A stretch of DNA of 64,000 bases, from assembly GCF_002019735.1 (NCBI RefSeq), contig NZ_KV917378.1, positions 248,001-312,000 of the forward strand, given 5' to 3'. Both the position numbers and the translations under genes were made by a program. Shown piece after piece: positions 41,045 to 51,671 of the stretch; position 1 is the first letter of the stretch; each line of letters opens with the position of its first letter. This stretch comes from Salipaludibacillus agaradhaerens. GTDB taxonomy: Bacteria > Bacillota > Bacilli > Bacillales > Salisediminibacteriaceae. The notes beneath the pieces are model-generated. The model saw only the letters and a program-made list of their open reading frames with translations. It did no database searches and was not told where the DNA came from.

Positions 41045-41083
41045 AACCGCTATGGTCTTATTATAAGATTATAGCGGTTTTTT
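41045..41083 (+). terminator. Intrinsic terminator after rnjB
   Basis: AACCGCTAT and ATAGCGGTT arms with an inner TCTTA/TAAGA extension, then TTTTT. Confidence 0.88.
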
Positions 41084-41166
41084 GTGAGGAGCTTCGTTTT
41101 ATAGATTAAGTATGAAAGAAGCCGTCTCCTTCCATACTAAGCAAAAAAGGGAGGAGATTATGAATT

Positions 41167-41910
41167 ATGAGCAATCAGCAGGATCAACCACAACGTGAAC
41201 AAGAAAGTCCAGGAACCGAAAAGGCGAGCGGGATTGTTGATAAAATTCAACAACTAGGTCAAACAAATATTCCTCAAATGGAAGCAAGCAATATCCATGT
41301 CTTGACGATAATCGGTCAAATTGAAGGTCATATGCAGTTGCCACCACAAAATAAAACGACTAAGTATGAGCACGTTATTCCTCAACTAGTAGCAGCAGAA
41401 CAAAACCAAAAAATTGAGGGGCTTTTGCTCATTTTAAATACAGTTGGAGGAGATGTAGAGGCAGGTTTAGCATTGGCAGAAATGATTGCCTCCATGTCTA
41501 AACCAACCGTGACACTCGTGCTCGGTGGTGGTCATAGTATTGGGGTGCCGATTGCTGTGGCAGGAAAACACTCCTTTATAGCTGAAAGTGCTACGATGAC
41601 CATTCATCCAGTACGACTTACTGGGCTTGTTATCGGTGTTCCACAATCATTTGAATATCTAGATAAGATGCAAGACAGAGTGATTCGCTTCGTAACGAAT
41701 CATTCGTCCATCTCGGAAGAAGATTTTAAAGACCTTATGTTATCTAAAGGAAATCTAACGAGAGATATTGGAACAAATGTAATCGGAAATGATGCCGTAA
41801 AATACGGATTGATTCATGAAGTAGGCGGTTTAGGAGAAGCAATAAAAAAACTAAATGAACTTATTGAAGCTAATAGACCACTAGATGATTCGAAGGAAGT
41901 GATCCAATGA
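41167..41910 (+). CDS. tepA: TepA/YmfB, ClpP-like serine protease
   Basis: 247 residues of the S14 ClpP/crotonase fold. [21 protein letters not shown] precedes the nucleophile segment [17 protein letters not shown], and [10 protein letters not shown] holds a likely catalytic His. TepA (translocation-enhancing protein) acts in the cytoplasm in B. subtilis; the exact substrate is unclear. ATG after GGGAGGAGATTATGAATT. It overlaps ylzJ by four bases. Confidence 0.92.
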   Translation: MSNQQDQPQREQESPGTEKASGIVDKIQQLGQTNIPQMEASNIHVLTIIGQIEGHMQLPPQNKTTKYEHVIPQLVAAEQNQKIEGLLLILNTVGGDVEAGLALAEMIASMSKPTVTLVLGGGHSIGVPIAVAGKHSFIAESATMTIHPVRLTGLVIGVPQSFEYLDKMQDRVIRFVTNHSSISEEDFKDLMLSKGNLTRDIGTNVIGNDAVKYGLIHEVGGLGEAIKKLNELIEANRPLDDSKEVIQ

Positions 41911-42122
41911 TACTGTATACATACCAGCAACTAGATATGGTTTTTCCGCCTGCTCAAAACAGCTATACATCCTATAAAATGGTACAAATCCCTGGAGGAC
42001 ATCTCATTTTAGAAAAAGAAGATGAAGGAGAAGGGTACAGGATTAGCCGCCTAATAGCAACTGATCCTAATATGTACCTAAACCCGCACTATACTCCTGG
42101 TCGCTCTATTAATTCAAATTAG
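41907..42122 (+). CDS. ylzJ: YlzJ-like small protein
   Basis: 71 residues, start overlapping the tepA stop (ATGA). [15 protein letters not shown] at the N-terminus and [18 protein letters not shown] near the end match the YlzJ family found between tepA and spoIIIE. Function unknown. Confidence 0.88.
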   Translation: MILYTYQQLDMVFPPAQNSYTSYKMVQIPGGHLILEKEDEGEGYRISRLIATDPNMYLNPHYTPGRSINSN

Positions 42123-42135
42123 TGGATGATACCTG

Positions 42136-42165
42136 TAGTCACACTTCTGTTCTCTATGATATAAT
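42136..42165 (+). promoter_or_regulatory. Likely promoter upstream of spoIIIE
   Basis: TAGTCA at 42136-42141, 18-base spacer, TATAAT at 42160-42165 with a TGA extension. A terminator follows at 42196, before the spoIIIE start. Confidence 0.55.
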
Positions 42166-42195
42166 AGTTGAAACAAACGTTCGTTAATCCGGGAA

Positions 42196-42227
42196 AAGCA
42201 GCCGACAGAATCTCGGCTGCTTCTTCA
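42196..42227 (+). terminator. Intrinsic terminator between ylzJ and spoIIIE
   Basis: AAGCAGCCGA and TCGGCTGCTT form a perfect ten-base stem with a seven-base loop, followed by CTTCAATTT. It ends the tepA-ylzJ transcript and might attenuate the promoter at 42136. Confidence 0.8.
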
Positions 42228-42256
42228 ATTTGTAAAAGTGATATGGGGTGGTTGTA

Positions 42257-44677
42257 ATGGCACGAAAACGGAAGAAAAGGACGCCTAAATGGCGAAAACA
42301 ACTAACATTTGAGTTGACGGGATTATTTCTATTCATCGTGTCTATTGTCACATTTGCAAGGCTTGGTATTGTTGGTGAAGGCTTAATAGAACTGTTTCGT
42401 TTCTTTTTAGGCAGCTGGCACATTTTATTAACGATTAGCTTATTCCTCTTCTCCATTTACATCATGTTGAAACGGGAGCTTCCTGTTATGTGGAATCGTC
42501 GTTTTATTGGCTGTTATCTATTTGTCTTTTCGTTAACACTTTTAAGTCACGTCCAATTATTTAGGGAGATGAGTGAGAAAGTAGAATTTCTTGACCACTC
42601 TGTGATACGAAATACGTGGGACCTATATTGGCAGCAGCTGCAAGGAACTGCGCCTGTAGATAACCTAGGTGGTGGGATGATAGGAGCAATTGCTTTTTCA
42701 GTTAGTCACGTTTTATTTTCTTCAGGAGGGACGATTGTATTTGCTATTGGTCTTATGATTGCAGCACTCGTTTTAGTAACGGGAAAGTCGTTTATCGACG
42801 TGATTAAAAAAAATGGACGAGGACCTGCAGGACTAGTTATAGCTGCTAAAAATAAAATAAGTACGTCCTTTCAATCTTTAGTAACAGCGATAAAAGAAAG
42901 AATTTCAGCGAAATCAAAACAGCGAGAAGTTAACAAAGAAGCTTCAGAGCAATTTGCTCCAGACGTTGACACTTATCATGTGAAAGAGGGAGAAACCGAG
43001 GAACCAATTATTTATGATTTCACAAAAACAGCGTATGACGATTCGTCTCACAATGAACCAGAATATCTTGACGTTATACCGATTGAAAATACGGAGAGAG
43101 ACAAGACTAATGATGGCATAACAACTGAGACAACTGGTCTTACCTATCGCCCTAAGCAAAACGAGAGAACAAAAGAGACAGATCATCCTGTCTCTACTTC
43201 CCTTGTCGTCTCAGAAGCTGAGAACGCATCTTACGAATTACCGTCGTTTGATTTATTGCAAAACCCTGCTAAAGCCAGTCAAGCAAAAGAACATTCAATG
43301 CTCTCAAAAAACGCCCGAAAGCTCGAACGAACATTAGAGAGCTTTGGTGTAAGTGCAAAAGTAACAAAAGTGCATTTAGGTCCGTCTGTCACAAAGTATG
43401 AAGTGTACCCAAGCACTGGCGTTAAAGTGAGTAAGATTGTGAATTTAACAGATGACTTAGCTTTAGCTTTGGCGGCTAAAGATATTCGGATGGAAGCGCC
43501 TATCCCTGGAAAGTCAGCCATCGGCATTGAAGTTCCTAATCAGGAAGTATCGCTCGTAACGTTAAGAGAAGTGCTTGATTCATCGGTAATGAAGGAAAAG
43601 AGTAACCACTTGGCAATTGCACTTGGGCGAGATATTTCAGGTGAAGCTGTTATTGCAGAATTAAACAAAATGCCACATTTACTTGTAGCAGGAGCTACTG
43701 GTAGTGGTAAAAGTGTGTGTATTAACGGCATTATTATCAGCTTATTAATTCGCAGTAAACCTCATGAAGTAAAGCTGATGATGATTGATCCAAAAATGGT
43801 TGAACTTAATGTCTATAATGGAATTCCTCACCTTTTATCACCGGTGGTCACCGAACCTAAAAAAGCGGCACAAGCGTTGAAGAAAGTCGTAAACGAAATG
43901 GAGCGACGATATGAACTATTTGCTGCATCCGGTACGCGGAATATTGAAGGTTATAATTCGTACATAGAAAAAGAGAATAAGAAAAGAGATACAGAAGATG
44001 CCTATTCACCTTTACCGTTTATTGTAGTAATTGTGGACGAGCTAGCAGACTTAATGATGGTTGCTTCCTCAGAAGTGGAAGATGCTATTACACGTTTAGC
44101 GCAAATGGCAAGAGCTGCAGGTATTCATCTAATTATTGCGACGCAACGACCTTCAGTCGATGTGATTACTGGGGTAATAAAAGCTAATATACCTTCTCGA
44201 ATTGCTTTTGGGGTTTCAAGTTCTACGGATTCACGTACAATTTTAGATGGTAACGGGGCTGAGAAGTTGTTAGGAAAAGGAGATATGCTATTTTTGCCGG
44301 TAGGGGCGTCAAAAGCGACACGTATACAAGGTGCCTTTTTATCGGATGATGAGGTTGAAAGAGTTGTTAGACATTGCATTGAACAACAAAAAGCCCAATA
44401 CTCAGAGGAAATGATGCCTAAAGAAGGAGAGCAGGAAGAAATAAGCGAGGAAGTGACAGACGAGCTCTATTATGATGCAGTACAACTTATTCTTGATATG
44501 CAAACGGCTTCCGTCTCTATGCTTCAACGACGCTTTAGAATTGGATATGCTAGAGCTGCTCGTTTAATTGATGAAATGGAAGTGAGAGGTGTCGTGGGTC
44601 CTTATGAAGGGAGTAAGCCGAGAGAAGTCCTAATAGGAAAAGATGATGATAATATCGTCTCACGTGATTCCTTGTAG
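42257..44677 (+). CDS. spoIIIE: DNA translocase SpoIIIE/FtsK
   Basis: About 806 residues from the ATG after GGGGTGGTTGTA. Four N-terminal membrane segments (about 20-175), an acidic linker to about 340, then the FtsK alpha/beta motor with Walker [14 protein letters not shown] and Walker [16 protein letters not shown]-terminal gamma winged helix ([21 protein letters not shown]) reads oriented DNA sequences. It pumps the chromosome into the forespore and clears trapped DNA. Standard length and position. Confidence 0.97.
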   Translation: MARKRKKRTPKWRKQLTFELTGLFLFIVSIVTFARLGIVGEGLIELFRFFLGSWHILLTISLFLFSIYIMLKRELPVMWNRRFIGCYLFVFSLTLLSHVQLFREMSEKVEFLDHSVIRNTWDLYWQQLQGTAPVDNLGGGMIGAIAFSVSHVLFSSGGTIVFAIGLMIAALVLVTGKSFIDVIKKNGRGPAGLVIAAKNKISTSFQSLVTAIKERISAKSKQREVNKEASEQFAPDVDTYHVKEGETEEPIIYDFTKTAYDDSSHNEPEYLDVIPIENTERDKTNDGITTETTGLTYRPKQNERTKETDHPVSTSLVVSEAENASYELPSFDLLQNPAKASQAKEHSMLSKNARKLERTLESFGVSAKVTKVHLGPSVTKYEVYPSTGVKVSKIVNLTDDLALALAAKDIRMEAPIPGKSAIGIEVPNQEVSLVTLREVLDSSVMKEKSNHLAIALGRDISGEAVIAELNKMPHLLVAGATGSGKSVCINGIIISLLIRSKPHEVKLMMIDPKMVELNVYNGIPHLLSPVVTEPKKAAQALKKVVNEMERRYELFAASGTRNIEGYNSYIEKENKKRDTEDAYSPLPFIVVIVDELADLMMVASSEVEDAITRLAQMARAAGIHLIIATQRPSVDVITGVIKANIPSRIAFGVSSSTDSRTILDGNGAEKLLGKGDMLFLPVGASKATRIQGAFLSDDEVERVVRHCIEQQKAQYSEEMMPKEGEQEEISEEVTDELYYDAVQLILDMQTASVSMLQRRFRIGYARAARLIDEMEVRGVVGPYEGSKPREVLIGKDDDNIVSRDSL

Positions 44678-44783
44678 GATCATGATATGGTGAGCATAAA
44701 AATGATAGTCCAAACTGGGAATTCGTGTTACATTTACTATATAGAAATTCGCAACGACTTGGTCAGCAGGAGGAGTATAAAAG

Positions 44784-45506
44784 ATGATAAAATCGGATCA
44801 GCGCCCGTTATACTTGCAAGTCATTGATAGAATTAAACAAGATATTGAAGATGGAGCTTACGAGACAGGTGAACGCCTGCCGTCGGAATTCCAACTGTCA
44901 AAGCAATTAGGTGTAAGCAGGGCTACATTACGTGAAGCATTACGAATGTTAGAAGATGAGAGTATCATTATAAGACGCCATGGTGTTGGGACTTTTATTA
45001 ACTCTAAACCGTTATTTTCATCAGGGATAGAAGAGCTCTTTAGTGTCACAGATATGATTAAACGTGGGAACAAAGAGCCTGGTACAAACTTTTTGTCCTC
45101 CTCCATTGAAAAGCCATCAGAGGATGATCAACGACGCTTTTATGACGAGCAGATAGATGACATGATTGTGCTAGAACGGGTTAGGACAGCAGATGGGGAG
45201 CCTGTCGTCTACTGTTTAGATAAAATTCCAAAACATCATTTACCTGATTATGTCTCCCATGAAGAACAATCGATGTTTGATCAGTTGGAGAAAAACGGTA
45301 ACACGATTACCTATGCTATGACACAGATTGAACCGCTTGGTTATCATGAAAGAGTATCGGAAATACTAGCCTGTGATCCAGAAACAGCGCTTCTCGTACT
45401 GAAGCAAATGCATTATAACGAGCAAGAGGAGCCTGTTCTTTACTCTTTAAATTACTTCAGAGCTGATAAGTTTAAATTCCATGTATTACGAAAAAGAGTG
45501 TATTAG
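44784..45506 (+). CDS. ymfC: GntR/HutC-family regulator YmfC
   Basis: 240 residues. GntR winged helix at the N-terminus ([19 protein letters not shown] then [19 protein letters not shown]) and a UTRA ligand-binding domain (about 85-235). It follows spoIIIE as in B. subtilis; ligand and targets are unknown. ATG after AGGAGGAGTATAAAAG. Stands alone between spoIIIE and a terminator. The MFS and membrane genes (ymfD, ymfE) that follow in B. subtilis are absent. Confidence 0.9.
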   Translation: MIKSDQRPLYLQVIDRIKQDIEDGAYETGERLPSEFQLSKQLGVSRATLREALRMLEDESIIIRRHGVGTFINSKPLFSSGIEELFSVTDMIKRGNKEPGTNFLSSSIEKPSEDDQRRFYDEQIDDMIVLERVRTADGEPVVYCLDKIPKHHLPDYVSHEEQSMFDQLEKNGNTITYAMTQIEPLGYHERVSEILACDPETALLVLKQMHYNEQEEPVLYSLNYFRADKFKFHVLRKRVY

Positions 45507-45542
45507 AATTTCTTCAAGAGCTCTTCTTGAGGAAATTTTTAT
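45507..45542 (+). terminator. Intrinsic terminator after ymfC
   Basis: AATTTCTTCAAGA and TCTTGAGGAAATT (with wobble) around GCTCT, followed by TTTTATT. Confidence 0.7.
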
Positions 45543-45691
45543 TGTGCTTTTTCAGTTGATTGCCAGAGCATTTTATGAACATGAAAATAATTCTTCTGTT
45601 AAAATCAGTACTAAGTAGAAATTAACAATAGATTAACGACATATTCATTCGGATTTAAGGTATATTATGACTAATAAGAGGAGGGAATAAT

Positions 45692-46987
45692 ATGGAACCA
45701 GATCGCATGATTCAGTTTCAGTCTGGATCACTTAACGTACACATCATTCCATCAAAAACATTTAAAACAACCACATTTAACATTCAATTAAATGCGCCCT
45801 TAACAAAAGAAACAGCAACAAAACGGGCGCTGCTATCACATATTTTGCAAAACAGTACTGCCGATTATCCATCACGACAGCAATTGAGAAGTGCTCTTGA
45901 AGAACTCTATGGAGCGTCTTTAACATCTGATGTGACAAAGAAAGGCGAGCATCATATTGTGTCTATTAGAATGGATATAGCAAATGAGAAATTTCTAAAA
46001 GATCAAACACCACTCATGGAGGAAGGGATTAAACTCTTATCCTCAGTGTTGTTAAATCCAAATGAAGAGAATGGAAAATTCAACGATAAAGTCGTCGAAG
46101 AAGAAAAACGTACCCTTGCTCAAAAAATATCGTCCGTATACGATGACAAAATGCGATATGCTAATAAACGGCTAACTGAAGAGATGTGTCAAGATGAACC
46201 ATTCGGGGTGCATGTTCTCGGATATGAAGAAGATTTGCAAGCCATTACAAGTCACGCTTTATATGACTACTATCACGAGGTATTAAAGAAAGACAAAATA
46301 GATTTATACATCATGGGTGATGTAGAGGAAAAAGAAATAAGATCTTTCATTACGCGCTATTTCCCTACCGATCAAACCGATAAAGGAGAGAATCATCAGT
46401 TAATTGAGAGATCACCTATCAAGTTAAAAGATACTCCGAATGAGGTAGTGGAAGAACAGTCAGTCCAGCAAGGAAAACTCCATATAGGTTATCGAACAGA
46501 TGTGTTATATGGGGACGATGATTATTTTGCCATGCAGCTGTTTAACGGTATCTTTGGTGGCTTCTCACATTCAAAATTATTTATTAATGTCCGAGAAAAG
46601 GCGAGTTTAGCCTATTACGCAGCATCAAGAGTTGAAAGCTTTAAAGGCTTGTTAATTGTTATGTCAGGCATTCAATCGAGTCATTATAAAAAAGCCTCAG
46701 ACATTATTTTTAAGCAAATGGAAGAAATGAAACACGGGAATTTTACTGAAGAAGATATTGTACAAACAAAAGCCGTCTATAAGAATCAAATCCTAGAAAC
46801 AATGGATGTACCTAGAGGCCGAATTGAATTAGAATATCAAAATGAGTTAACAGAGAATCCTATCCCTCTTAATGAGTGGATTGAACGTACAGATAGTGTG
46901 ACGAAAGAGGATATCGTGAATGTAGCTAAAAAAATCACGTTGGACACCGTCTATTTCCTTAAAGGGAAGGAGGAAGTAACAAAATGA
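45692..46987 (+). CDS. ymfF: M16-family peptidase-like protein YmfF (degenerate zinc motif)
   Basis: 431 residues with an M16 layout but lacking the HxxEH motif; the equivalent stretch reads ALLSHILQNS. The C-terminal half shows RGRIELEYQNEL and KASLAYYAASRVESF-like M16 features. It overlaps ymfH by four bases, and ymfH carries the intact site. This suggests an inactive/active M16 pair, as in AlbE/AlbF-type or PqqF/G-like heterodimers. Physiological substrate unknown. ATG after GAGGAGGGAATAAT. Confidence 0.9.
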   Translation: MEPDRMIQFQSGSLNVHIIPSKTFKTTTFNIQLNAPLTKETATKRALLSHILQNSTADYPSRQQLRSALEELYGASLTSDVTKKGEHHIVSIRMDIANEKFLKDQTPLMEEGIKLLSSVLLNPNEENGKFNDKVVEEEKRTLAQKISSVYDDKMRYANKRLTEEMCQDEPFGVHVLGYEEDLQAITSHALYDYYHEVLKKDKIDLYIMGDVEEKEIRSFITRYFPTDQTDKGENHQLIERSPIKLKDTPNEVVEEQSVQQGKLHIGYRTDVLYGDDDYFAMQLFNGIFGGFSHSKLFINVREKASLAYYAASRVESFKGLLIVMSGIQSSHYKKASDIIFKQMEEMKHGNFTEEDIVQTKAVYKNQILETMDVPRGRIELEYQNELTENPIPLNEWIERTDSVTKEDIVNVAKKITLDTVYFLKGKEEVTK

Positions 46988-48288
46988 CGAAACAGACATT
47001 TGATCAACTTCAAGAGACATTACATTTTGATAAATTACCGAATGGTTTACACGTCTATGTCTTACCTAAAAAAGGGTTTAATAAAACGTTTGCTACGTTC
47101 ACAACGAAATATGGGTCTATAGACAATCATTTTGTTCCCCTTGGAGAAGAGGAACCATTACGGGTGCCTGATGGGATCGCTCATTTCCTCGAACATAAGC
47201 TTTTTGAAGATGAAGAAGGCGATGTTTTTCAAGAGTTTAGTAAGAAGGGGGCTTCCGCGAATGCTTTTACAAGCTTTAACAGAACAGCATATTTATTTTC
47301 AAGCACAATGAATATTGAAGACAATTTAGAAACCTTAATGAATTTTGTGCAGAAGCCCTATTTCACAGATGAGTCAGTTGACAAGGAGAAGGGGATTATT
47401 GAACAAGAAATTAAGATGTATGAAGATAATCCAGATTGGCAAAATTTCTTTGGTCTTTTAAAAGCGATGTTTAAAGAGCATCCGGTGGGTATTGATATAG
47501 CTGGGACGGTAGAATCCATCAATCAAACAACAAAAGACTTACTTTATACGTGTTACAAAACATTTTACCATCCAGGGAATATGGTGCTTTTCATCGTCGG
47601 GAATGTTGAGCCTGAAAAAATTCTCCAACAAGTGAGACAAAACCAAGAAAATAAAACGTTTCCAGAGCCAGAGGATATTCAACGTGTGACGGTGAAAGAA
47701 CCAACAGAAGTCGATGAGAAAAAAGTTGTTATTCCGATGGCTGTGAATACAGGTAAATGCTTAGTAGGTATAAAAGAACACCGTCATGACAAGCAAGGGG
47801 AGGACTTACTAAAGCAAGAATTATCTATACAACTTTTATTAGAAATGATGTTTGGTCAAAGCTCTGAAAATTACCAAGCATTGTATGAGCAAGGGTTGAT
47901 AGATGATACGTTCAGTTTTGATTATACAGGTGAATATGGTTTTGGCTTTTCTGTTATTGGCGGAGACTCAAAAAATCCAGAAGCCTTAGGAAATACGATA
48001 AAAACAATGATTTCTGACTTTTTACAACAGCCGATAAATAAGGACGTAGTGGAGCGTATACGTAAAAAGAAAATTGGTTACTTCCTCAAAGCGATGAATT
48101 CTCCAGAATTTATTGCGAATCAGTTTACGCGATATCGGTTTAATGATATGGATTTATTTCATGTCATACCTATGTTGGAAGCATTAACAACAGAAAGTTT
48201 ACAGGAAACCCTCAATGATCATTTTAATGTTGACACACAAATGAGCCAATGTTTAATCGTACCAGACGGTGAAGCGCAGCGTGGATAA
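46984..48288 (+). CDS. ymfH: M16-family zinc peptidase YmfH
   Basis: 434 residues. Intact inverted zinc motif HFLEHK (in DGIAHFLEHKLFEDE) and the distal Glu in GIIEQEIKMYEDNPDW. Start overlaps the ymfF stop (ATGA). Probably forms a complex with YmfF. The gene is conserved in bacilli; role in peptide turnover is inferred. Confidence 0.93.
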   Translation: MTKQTFDQLQETLHFDKLPNGLHVYVLPKKGFNKTFATFTTKYGSIDNHFVPLGEEEPLRVPDGIAHFLEHKLFEDEEGDVFQEFSKKGASANAFTSFNRTAYLFSSTMNIEDNLETLMNFVQKPYFTDESVDKEKGIIEQEIKMYEDNPDWQNFFGLLKAMFKEHPVGIDIAGTVESINQTTKDLLYTCYKTFYHPGNMVLFIVGNVEPEKILQQVRQNQENKTFPEPEDIQRVTVKEPTEVDEKKVVIPMAVNTGKCLVGIKEHRHDKQGEDLLKQELSIQLLLEMMFGQSSENYQALYEQGLIDDTFSFDYTGEYGFGFSVIGGDSKNPEALGNTIKTMISDFLQQPINKDVVERIRKKKIGYFLKAMNSPEFIANQFTRYRFNDMDLFHVIPMLEALTTESLQETLNDHFNVDTQMSQCLIVPDGEAQRG

Positions 48289-49021
48289 GAGGCGCCCACT
48301 TGCACTAGTCACTGGCGCTTCAGGAGAGATTGGCCGCGCAATCAGTTTAAAACTGGCAGCCAGCGGCCACGACCTCATCCTTCACTATTGTCAAAATAAA
48401 GTAAGGGCAGAAGAGCTGAAAATGTTAGTTGAATCTACTTTTGATTGCAAATGTTCTCTCCTCCAAGTTGATTTTAGTGACTATGAGCATACAAAGGAAA
48501 AGATCGGTACGTTAAAAGATGTAGTGATAGATGTTATCATCCATAATGCAGGGGAGCCATCTATCGGCTTGTATCAAGAGGAAACCGAAGAGGACATGAA
48601 AAGACAATTGGCAATTAGTCTTATGGCTCCTTCGTTCATTACAAAAACTTTTTTGCCTAAGATGATAGCTCAGAAAAAAGGCAAAATTGTTGTTATAACG
48701 TCAATTTGGGGTTTAAGTGGTGCTGCATGCGAAGTGACCTATTCAATGGTTAAAGGCGGTCAAAATGCTTACGTAAAAGCGTTAGCTAAAGAAGTAGCAC
48801 CAAGCGGGATTAATGTGAATGGGGTGGCGCCCGGTGCGATTCAAACACGTATGCTCTCAGAGTATTCCGAAGAAGAAAAAAAGGCTTTATGTGAGGAGAT
48901 TCCGGCTGGCCGACTAGGTGAGTCGGAAGAAGTTGCAGAACTGGTCACTTTTTTAGTATCAGAAAAAGCCAACTACATAAATGGCCAAATCATGTCTGTT
49001 AATGGTGCATGGCATTGTTAA
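48281..49021 (+). CDS. ymfI: Short-chain dehydrogenase/reductase YmfI
   Basis: About 246 residues. Cofactor motif TGASGEIGRAI, NAG motif IIHNAGEPSIG, catalytic Ser in VITSIWGLSGAA and YxxxK in TYSMVKGGQNAY, C-terminal FLVSEKANYINGQIMSVNG. FabG-like fold; substrate unknown. The start is uncertain: GTG at 48281 gives a normal N-terminus, an in-frame GTG at 48269 adds four residues. Either overlaps ymfH, so coupling is likely. Confidence 0.9.
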   Translation: MDKRRPLALVTGASGEIGRAISLKLAASGHDLILHYCQNKVRAEELKMLVESTFDCKCSLLQVDFSDYEHTKEKIGTLKDVVIDVIIHNAGEPSIGLYQEETEEDMKRQLAISLMAPSFITKTFLPKMIAQKKGKIVVITSIWGLSGAACEVTYSMVKGGQNAYVKALAKEVAPSGINVNGVAPGAIQTRMLSEYSEEEKKALCEEIPAGRLGESEEVAELVTFLVSEKANYINGQIMSVNGAWHC

Positions 49022-49097
49022 TACCGATGTTTACATGCATATTATTCCTTGATTGTGAAAAGCTAGAGAAGAAAGATATCACAAGGAGGAATGACTT

Positions 49098-49346
49098 ATG
49101 TCAGTTCTTGATAACTGGGAGCAGTGGAAAAATTTTTTAGGCGACAAACTTGATCAAGGCCAACATGAAGGTATGGATCAAAAGACTGTGTCAGAAGTAG
49201 CTTACCAAGTAGGGGAATATTTATCTGAAGAAGTTACCCCAAAGAATGAGCAAGAAAAAGTGTTAGCAGACCTTTGGCATGTAGCAAGTGAGGAAGAGCA
49301 GCATGCCATTGCTAATATGATGGTCAAACTCGTTCAGCAAAGGTAA
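49098..49346 (+). CDS. ymfJ: DUF3243 protein YmfJ
   Basis: 82 residues, all helical in character: SVLDNWEQWKNFLGDKLDQG to IANMMVKLVQQR. Matches the small DUF3243 family between ymfI and ymfK in B. subtilis. Function unknown. ATG after CAAGGAGGAATGACTT. Confidence 0.9.
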   Translation: MSVLDNWEQWKNFLGDKLDQGQHEGMDQKTVSEVAYQVGEYLSEEVTPKNEQEKVLADLWHVASEEEQHAIANMMVKLVQQR

Positions 49347-49350
49347 TGCT

Positions 49351-49382
49351 AAAAAGTATCGTCGTTAAGACGATGCTTTTTA
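49351..49382 (+). terminator. Intrinsic terminator after ymfJ
   Basis: AAAAAGTATCGTC and GACGATGCTTTTT (one wobble) around GTTAA. The next 600 bases up to ymfK contain no gene I can support, only a repeat remnant. Confidence 0.8.
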
Positions 49383-49702
49383 TCTTTCTTATTAATTGCA
49401 CTTATTTTATCTATGTTAAAACTCAGTATTTTTGTGATTTTATATACGACTTTGATAGAAAAATAACGAAAATTGTAGTGTTTTGAATAATAATGATATA
49501 AATCTCTTTTAATGAAGAGAAAAATCCATTATGATGTTATCAGGAAGGCGATTGTACATTCAACATAAGAATACATAAATAAGCGACAATGGGACGTTTG
49601 TGGAGCGGCTATTTTAGGGAAATAACGTAAAAGATGAAGTATAAACATGAATGAATGTCATATTATTCAAAACAAGACGTCAAAATGCTAATAATGGCTG
49701 TG

Positions 49703-49750
49703 ACCTTCACTTCAGACGGACTAATGTCCTGATTGAAGGTTCGTTTTATC
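49703..49750 (+). repeat. Remnant of the dispersed repeat (R6)
   Basis: ACGGACTAATGTCCTGATTG followed by AAGGTTCGTTTTATC corresponds to the 3' third of copies R1, R4 and R5 with the internal hairpin deleted. ACCTTCA upstream pairs with TGAAGGT, giving a new hairpin. Confidence 0.55.
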
Positions 49751-49989
49751 ATCTGCATATTAAATGAAATTTATTGAATATTAGTCGTGCTATTGCTTTA
49801 AAAACATCATTATGAAGTTGGCTCACATATAAATGATAAACGAGGCAGATGATGACTTTTTAATGAGAACATATAAGACATCATTTTATTACTATCGGCA
49901 TCCTTATAATTTCATAGGTCATTTGTTCTCCATAAAGTTTGATACTTTCACATTAAGTCGTTACTCAAAGGGAAGAAAGGAGTTGTCAA

Positions 49990-50763
49990 GTGAAACAAAA
50001 AGAGTGGTATATGGAATATCAAATTAATGAGAATCGCCCAGGATTATTGGGTGAAATATCATCACTCCTAGGTATGCTACGAATTAATATCTTAACCATC
50101 AACGGTGTGGAGCATAGACGGCGAGGGATGCTGATTAAAAGTGTCAGTGATGAAGCGATTATGCGACTTCGTTATATCATGGAAACGATGGATGTGATAA
50201 CATTAAGGAAAATCCGAGAACCGAAGCTACGAGATAGACTGGCAGTAAGACACGGACGCTATATCGAACGAGATGAAGATGAAAAGAAAACGTTTCGCTT
50301 TGTACGTGATGAGTTAGGTCTTCTCGTTGACTTTATGGCAGAGCTGTTTATGAAGAGCGGACATCGACTTATCGGTATTCGTGGTATGCCAAGGGTAGGA
50401 AAAACAGAATCTGTTGTTGCGGCAAGTGTTTGTGCCAATAAACGCTGGTCGTTTCTCTCTTCCACGTTATTGAGACAGACGATAAGGAGTCAGTTGGCTG
50501 ACGATGAAATGTCAGAAGACCATATTTACATTATTGATGGTATCGTGTCAACGATGAGAGCGTCAGAGCGACATCAGGCACTTATTTCAAAAATGATGCG
50601 ACTTCCAGCTACTAAAGTCGTGGAGCATCCTGATATTTTTGTAAGAGAGACAGAATATTCTTTAGATGATTTTGATTATATCATTGAGCTTCGAAGTGAT
50701 GAGAGTGAAGAAATTACATATGATTCTATTGAATCAGGATTCTCATCCTTTGATATCAGTTAG
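49990..50763 (+). CDS. ymfK: DUF3388 protein YmfK
   Basis: 257 residues, GTG start after GAAAGGAGTTGTCAA. The N-terminal ACT-like segment is ENRPGLLGEISSLLGMLRI. The central P-loop-like GMPRVGKTESVVAAS (about 135-150) is followed by acidic C-terminal sequence. Conserved in bacilli upstream of ymfM (rodZ). Nucleotide binding is suggested by the P-loop, but activity is unknown. Confidence 0.88.
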   Translation: MKQKEWYMEYQINENRPGLLGEISSLLGMLRINILTINGVEHRRRGMLIKSVSDEAIMRLRYIMETMDVITLRKIREPKLRDRLAVRHGRYIERDEDEKKTFRFVRDELGLLVDFMAELFMKSGHRLIGIRGMPRVGKTESVVAASVCANKRWSFLSSTLLRQTIRSQLADDEMSEDHIYIIDGIVSTMRASERHQALISKMMRLPATKVVEHPDIFVRETEYSLDDFDYIIELRSDESEEITYDSIESGFSSFDIS

Positions 50764-50773
50764 GTGGTAGGTG

Positions 50774-51649
50774 TTGAGTGTGTCTGAATTAGGAATTAGA
50801 TTAAAAAATGCAAGAGAAGAAAAAGGGTATTCTCTAGATGAACTTCAACGAGTAACTAAAATACAAAAACGGTATTTAATTGCTATTGAAGACGGGGATT
50901 TTTCTAAAATGCCTGGCGATTTTTATGGCAGAGCATTTGTAAAAAGCTATGCAGAAGCCGTTGAGTTAGACCCAGACATGATTTTTGAGGAACATAAAAA
51001 TGAGCTCCCTCAAACCAAAAAAGAGCCTGTCGATCTTCCGCCAAGAGTGAATAGGTCCAAACCAAAGACCGTTAGGAAAAAATCTAAAATTGCTTCACTT
51101 CTTCCTACGTTAGTTGTGATTCTATTTATACTAGCCATAGGACTAGCTTTTTGGATATTCCGACAAGGAGATACAGATGATTCTGGGGGTGTCCCACGAG
51201 ACAATCAAGAAGCCCCTTCTATCGAAATAACCGATAATGATGTGGAAGAAGATAATAACGTAGAGAATAACAATGAAGGTGCCAATGACAATAACGCTAG
51301 TAACAATGAAGAAAATGAAGAGAATGAGGAAGAACAGGAACAATCCCTTTCCTTTGAAGAAAGTGAAGGAAATCGCTATACGTATACGTTAACTGGAATA
51401 GATGATCTCGATGTCAGTCTCTCGTTTTCTGGAGACAGCTGGCTGCAGATTTTAGATTCGAATGGTGACGAAGTTCATCAAAGTAGTCATGGTGATGGCG
51501 ACGAAATTGATTTTGACTTGTCAGGAGAATCTGAGATTACATTTAATATGGGTAATATAAGAACAGCTGATATTTACATTAATGATGAATTGCTGGATTA
51601 TGAGAGTGACGATCACCGCCAGTATGTCATTATTCGAGTAGAAGACTGA
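50774..51649 (+). CDS. rodZ: RodZ/YmfM cell-shape protein
   Basis: About 291 residues. The N-terminal XRE-like domain (LGIRLKNAREEKGYSLDEL, then FYGRAFVKSYAEAVELDP) binds MreB in RodZ. One membrane helix lies at about 112-133 (LVVILFILAIGLAFWIF). A striking Asn/Glu-rich low-complexity linker follows, then a C-terminal DUF4115 domain. Start ambiguous: TTG at 50774 has the best spacing from AGGTGG; GTG at 50771 and 50780 are alternatives. Before pgsA as in B. subtilis. Confidence 0.92.
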   Translation: MSVSELGIRLKNAREEKGYSLDELQRVTKIQKRYLIAIEDGDFSKMPGDFYGRAFVKSYAEAVELDPDMIFEEHKNELPQTKKEPVDLPPRVNRSKPKTVRKKSKIASLLPTLVVILFILAIGLAFWIFRQGDTDDSGGVPRDNQEAPSIEITDNDVEEDNNVENNNEGANDNNASNNEENEENEEEQEQSLSFEESEGNRYTYTLTGIDDLDVSLSFSGDSWLQILDSNGDEVHQSSHGDGDEIDFDLSGESEITFNMGNIRTADIYINDELLDYESDDHRQYVIIRVED

Positions 51650-51671
51650 CAAAATAGTTATTCTTTCTTTC

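Noticed and set aside
41084-41105. Another remnant of the dispersed repeat (CTTCGTTTTAT)
   Set aside because: Only about 11 bases resemble the repeat tail; too short to separate from chance.
49833-50027. 64-codon open frame overlapping the start of ymfK
   Set aside because: Overlaps the well-supported ymfK start in another frame, and no good ribosome site.
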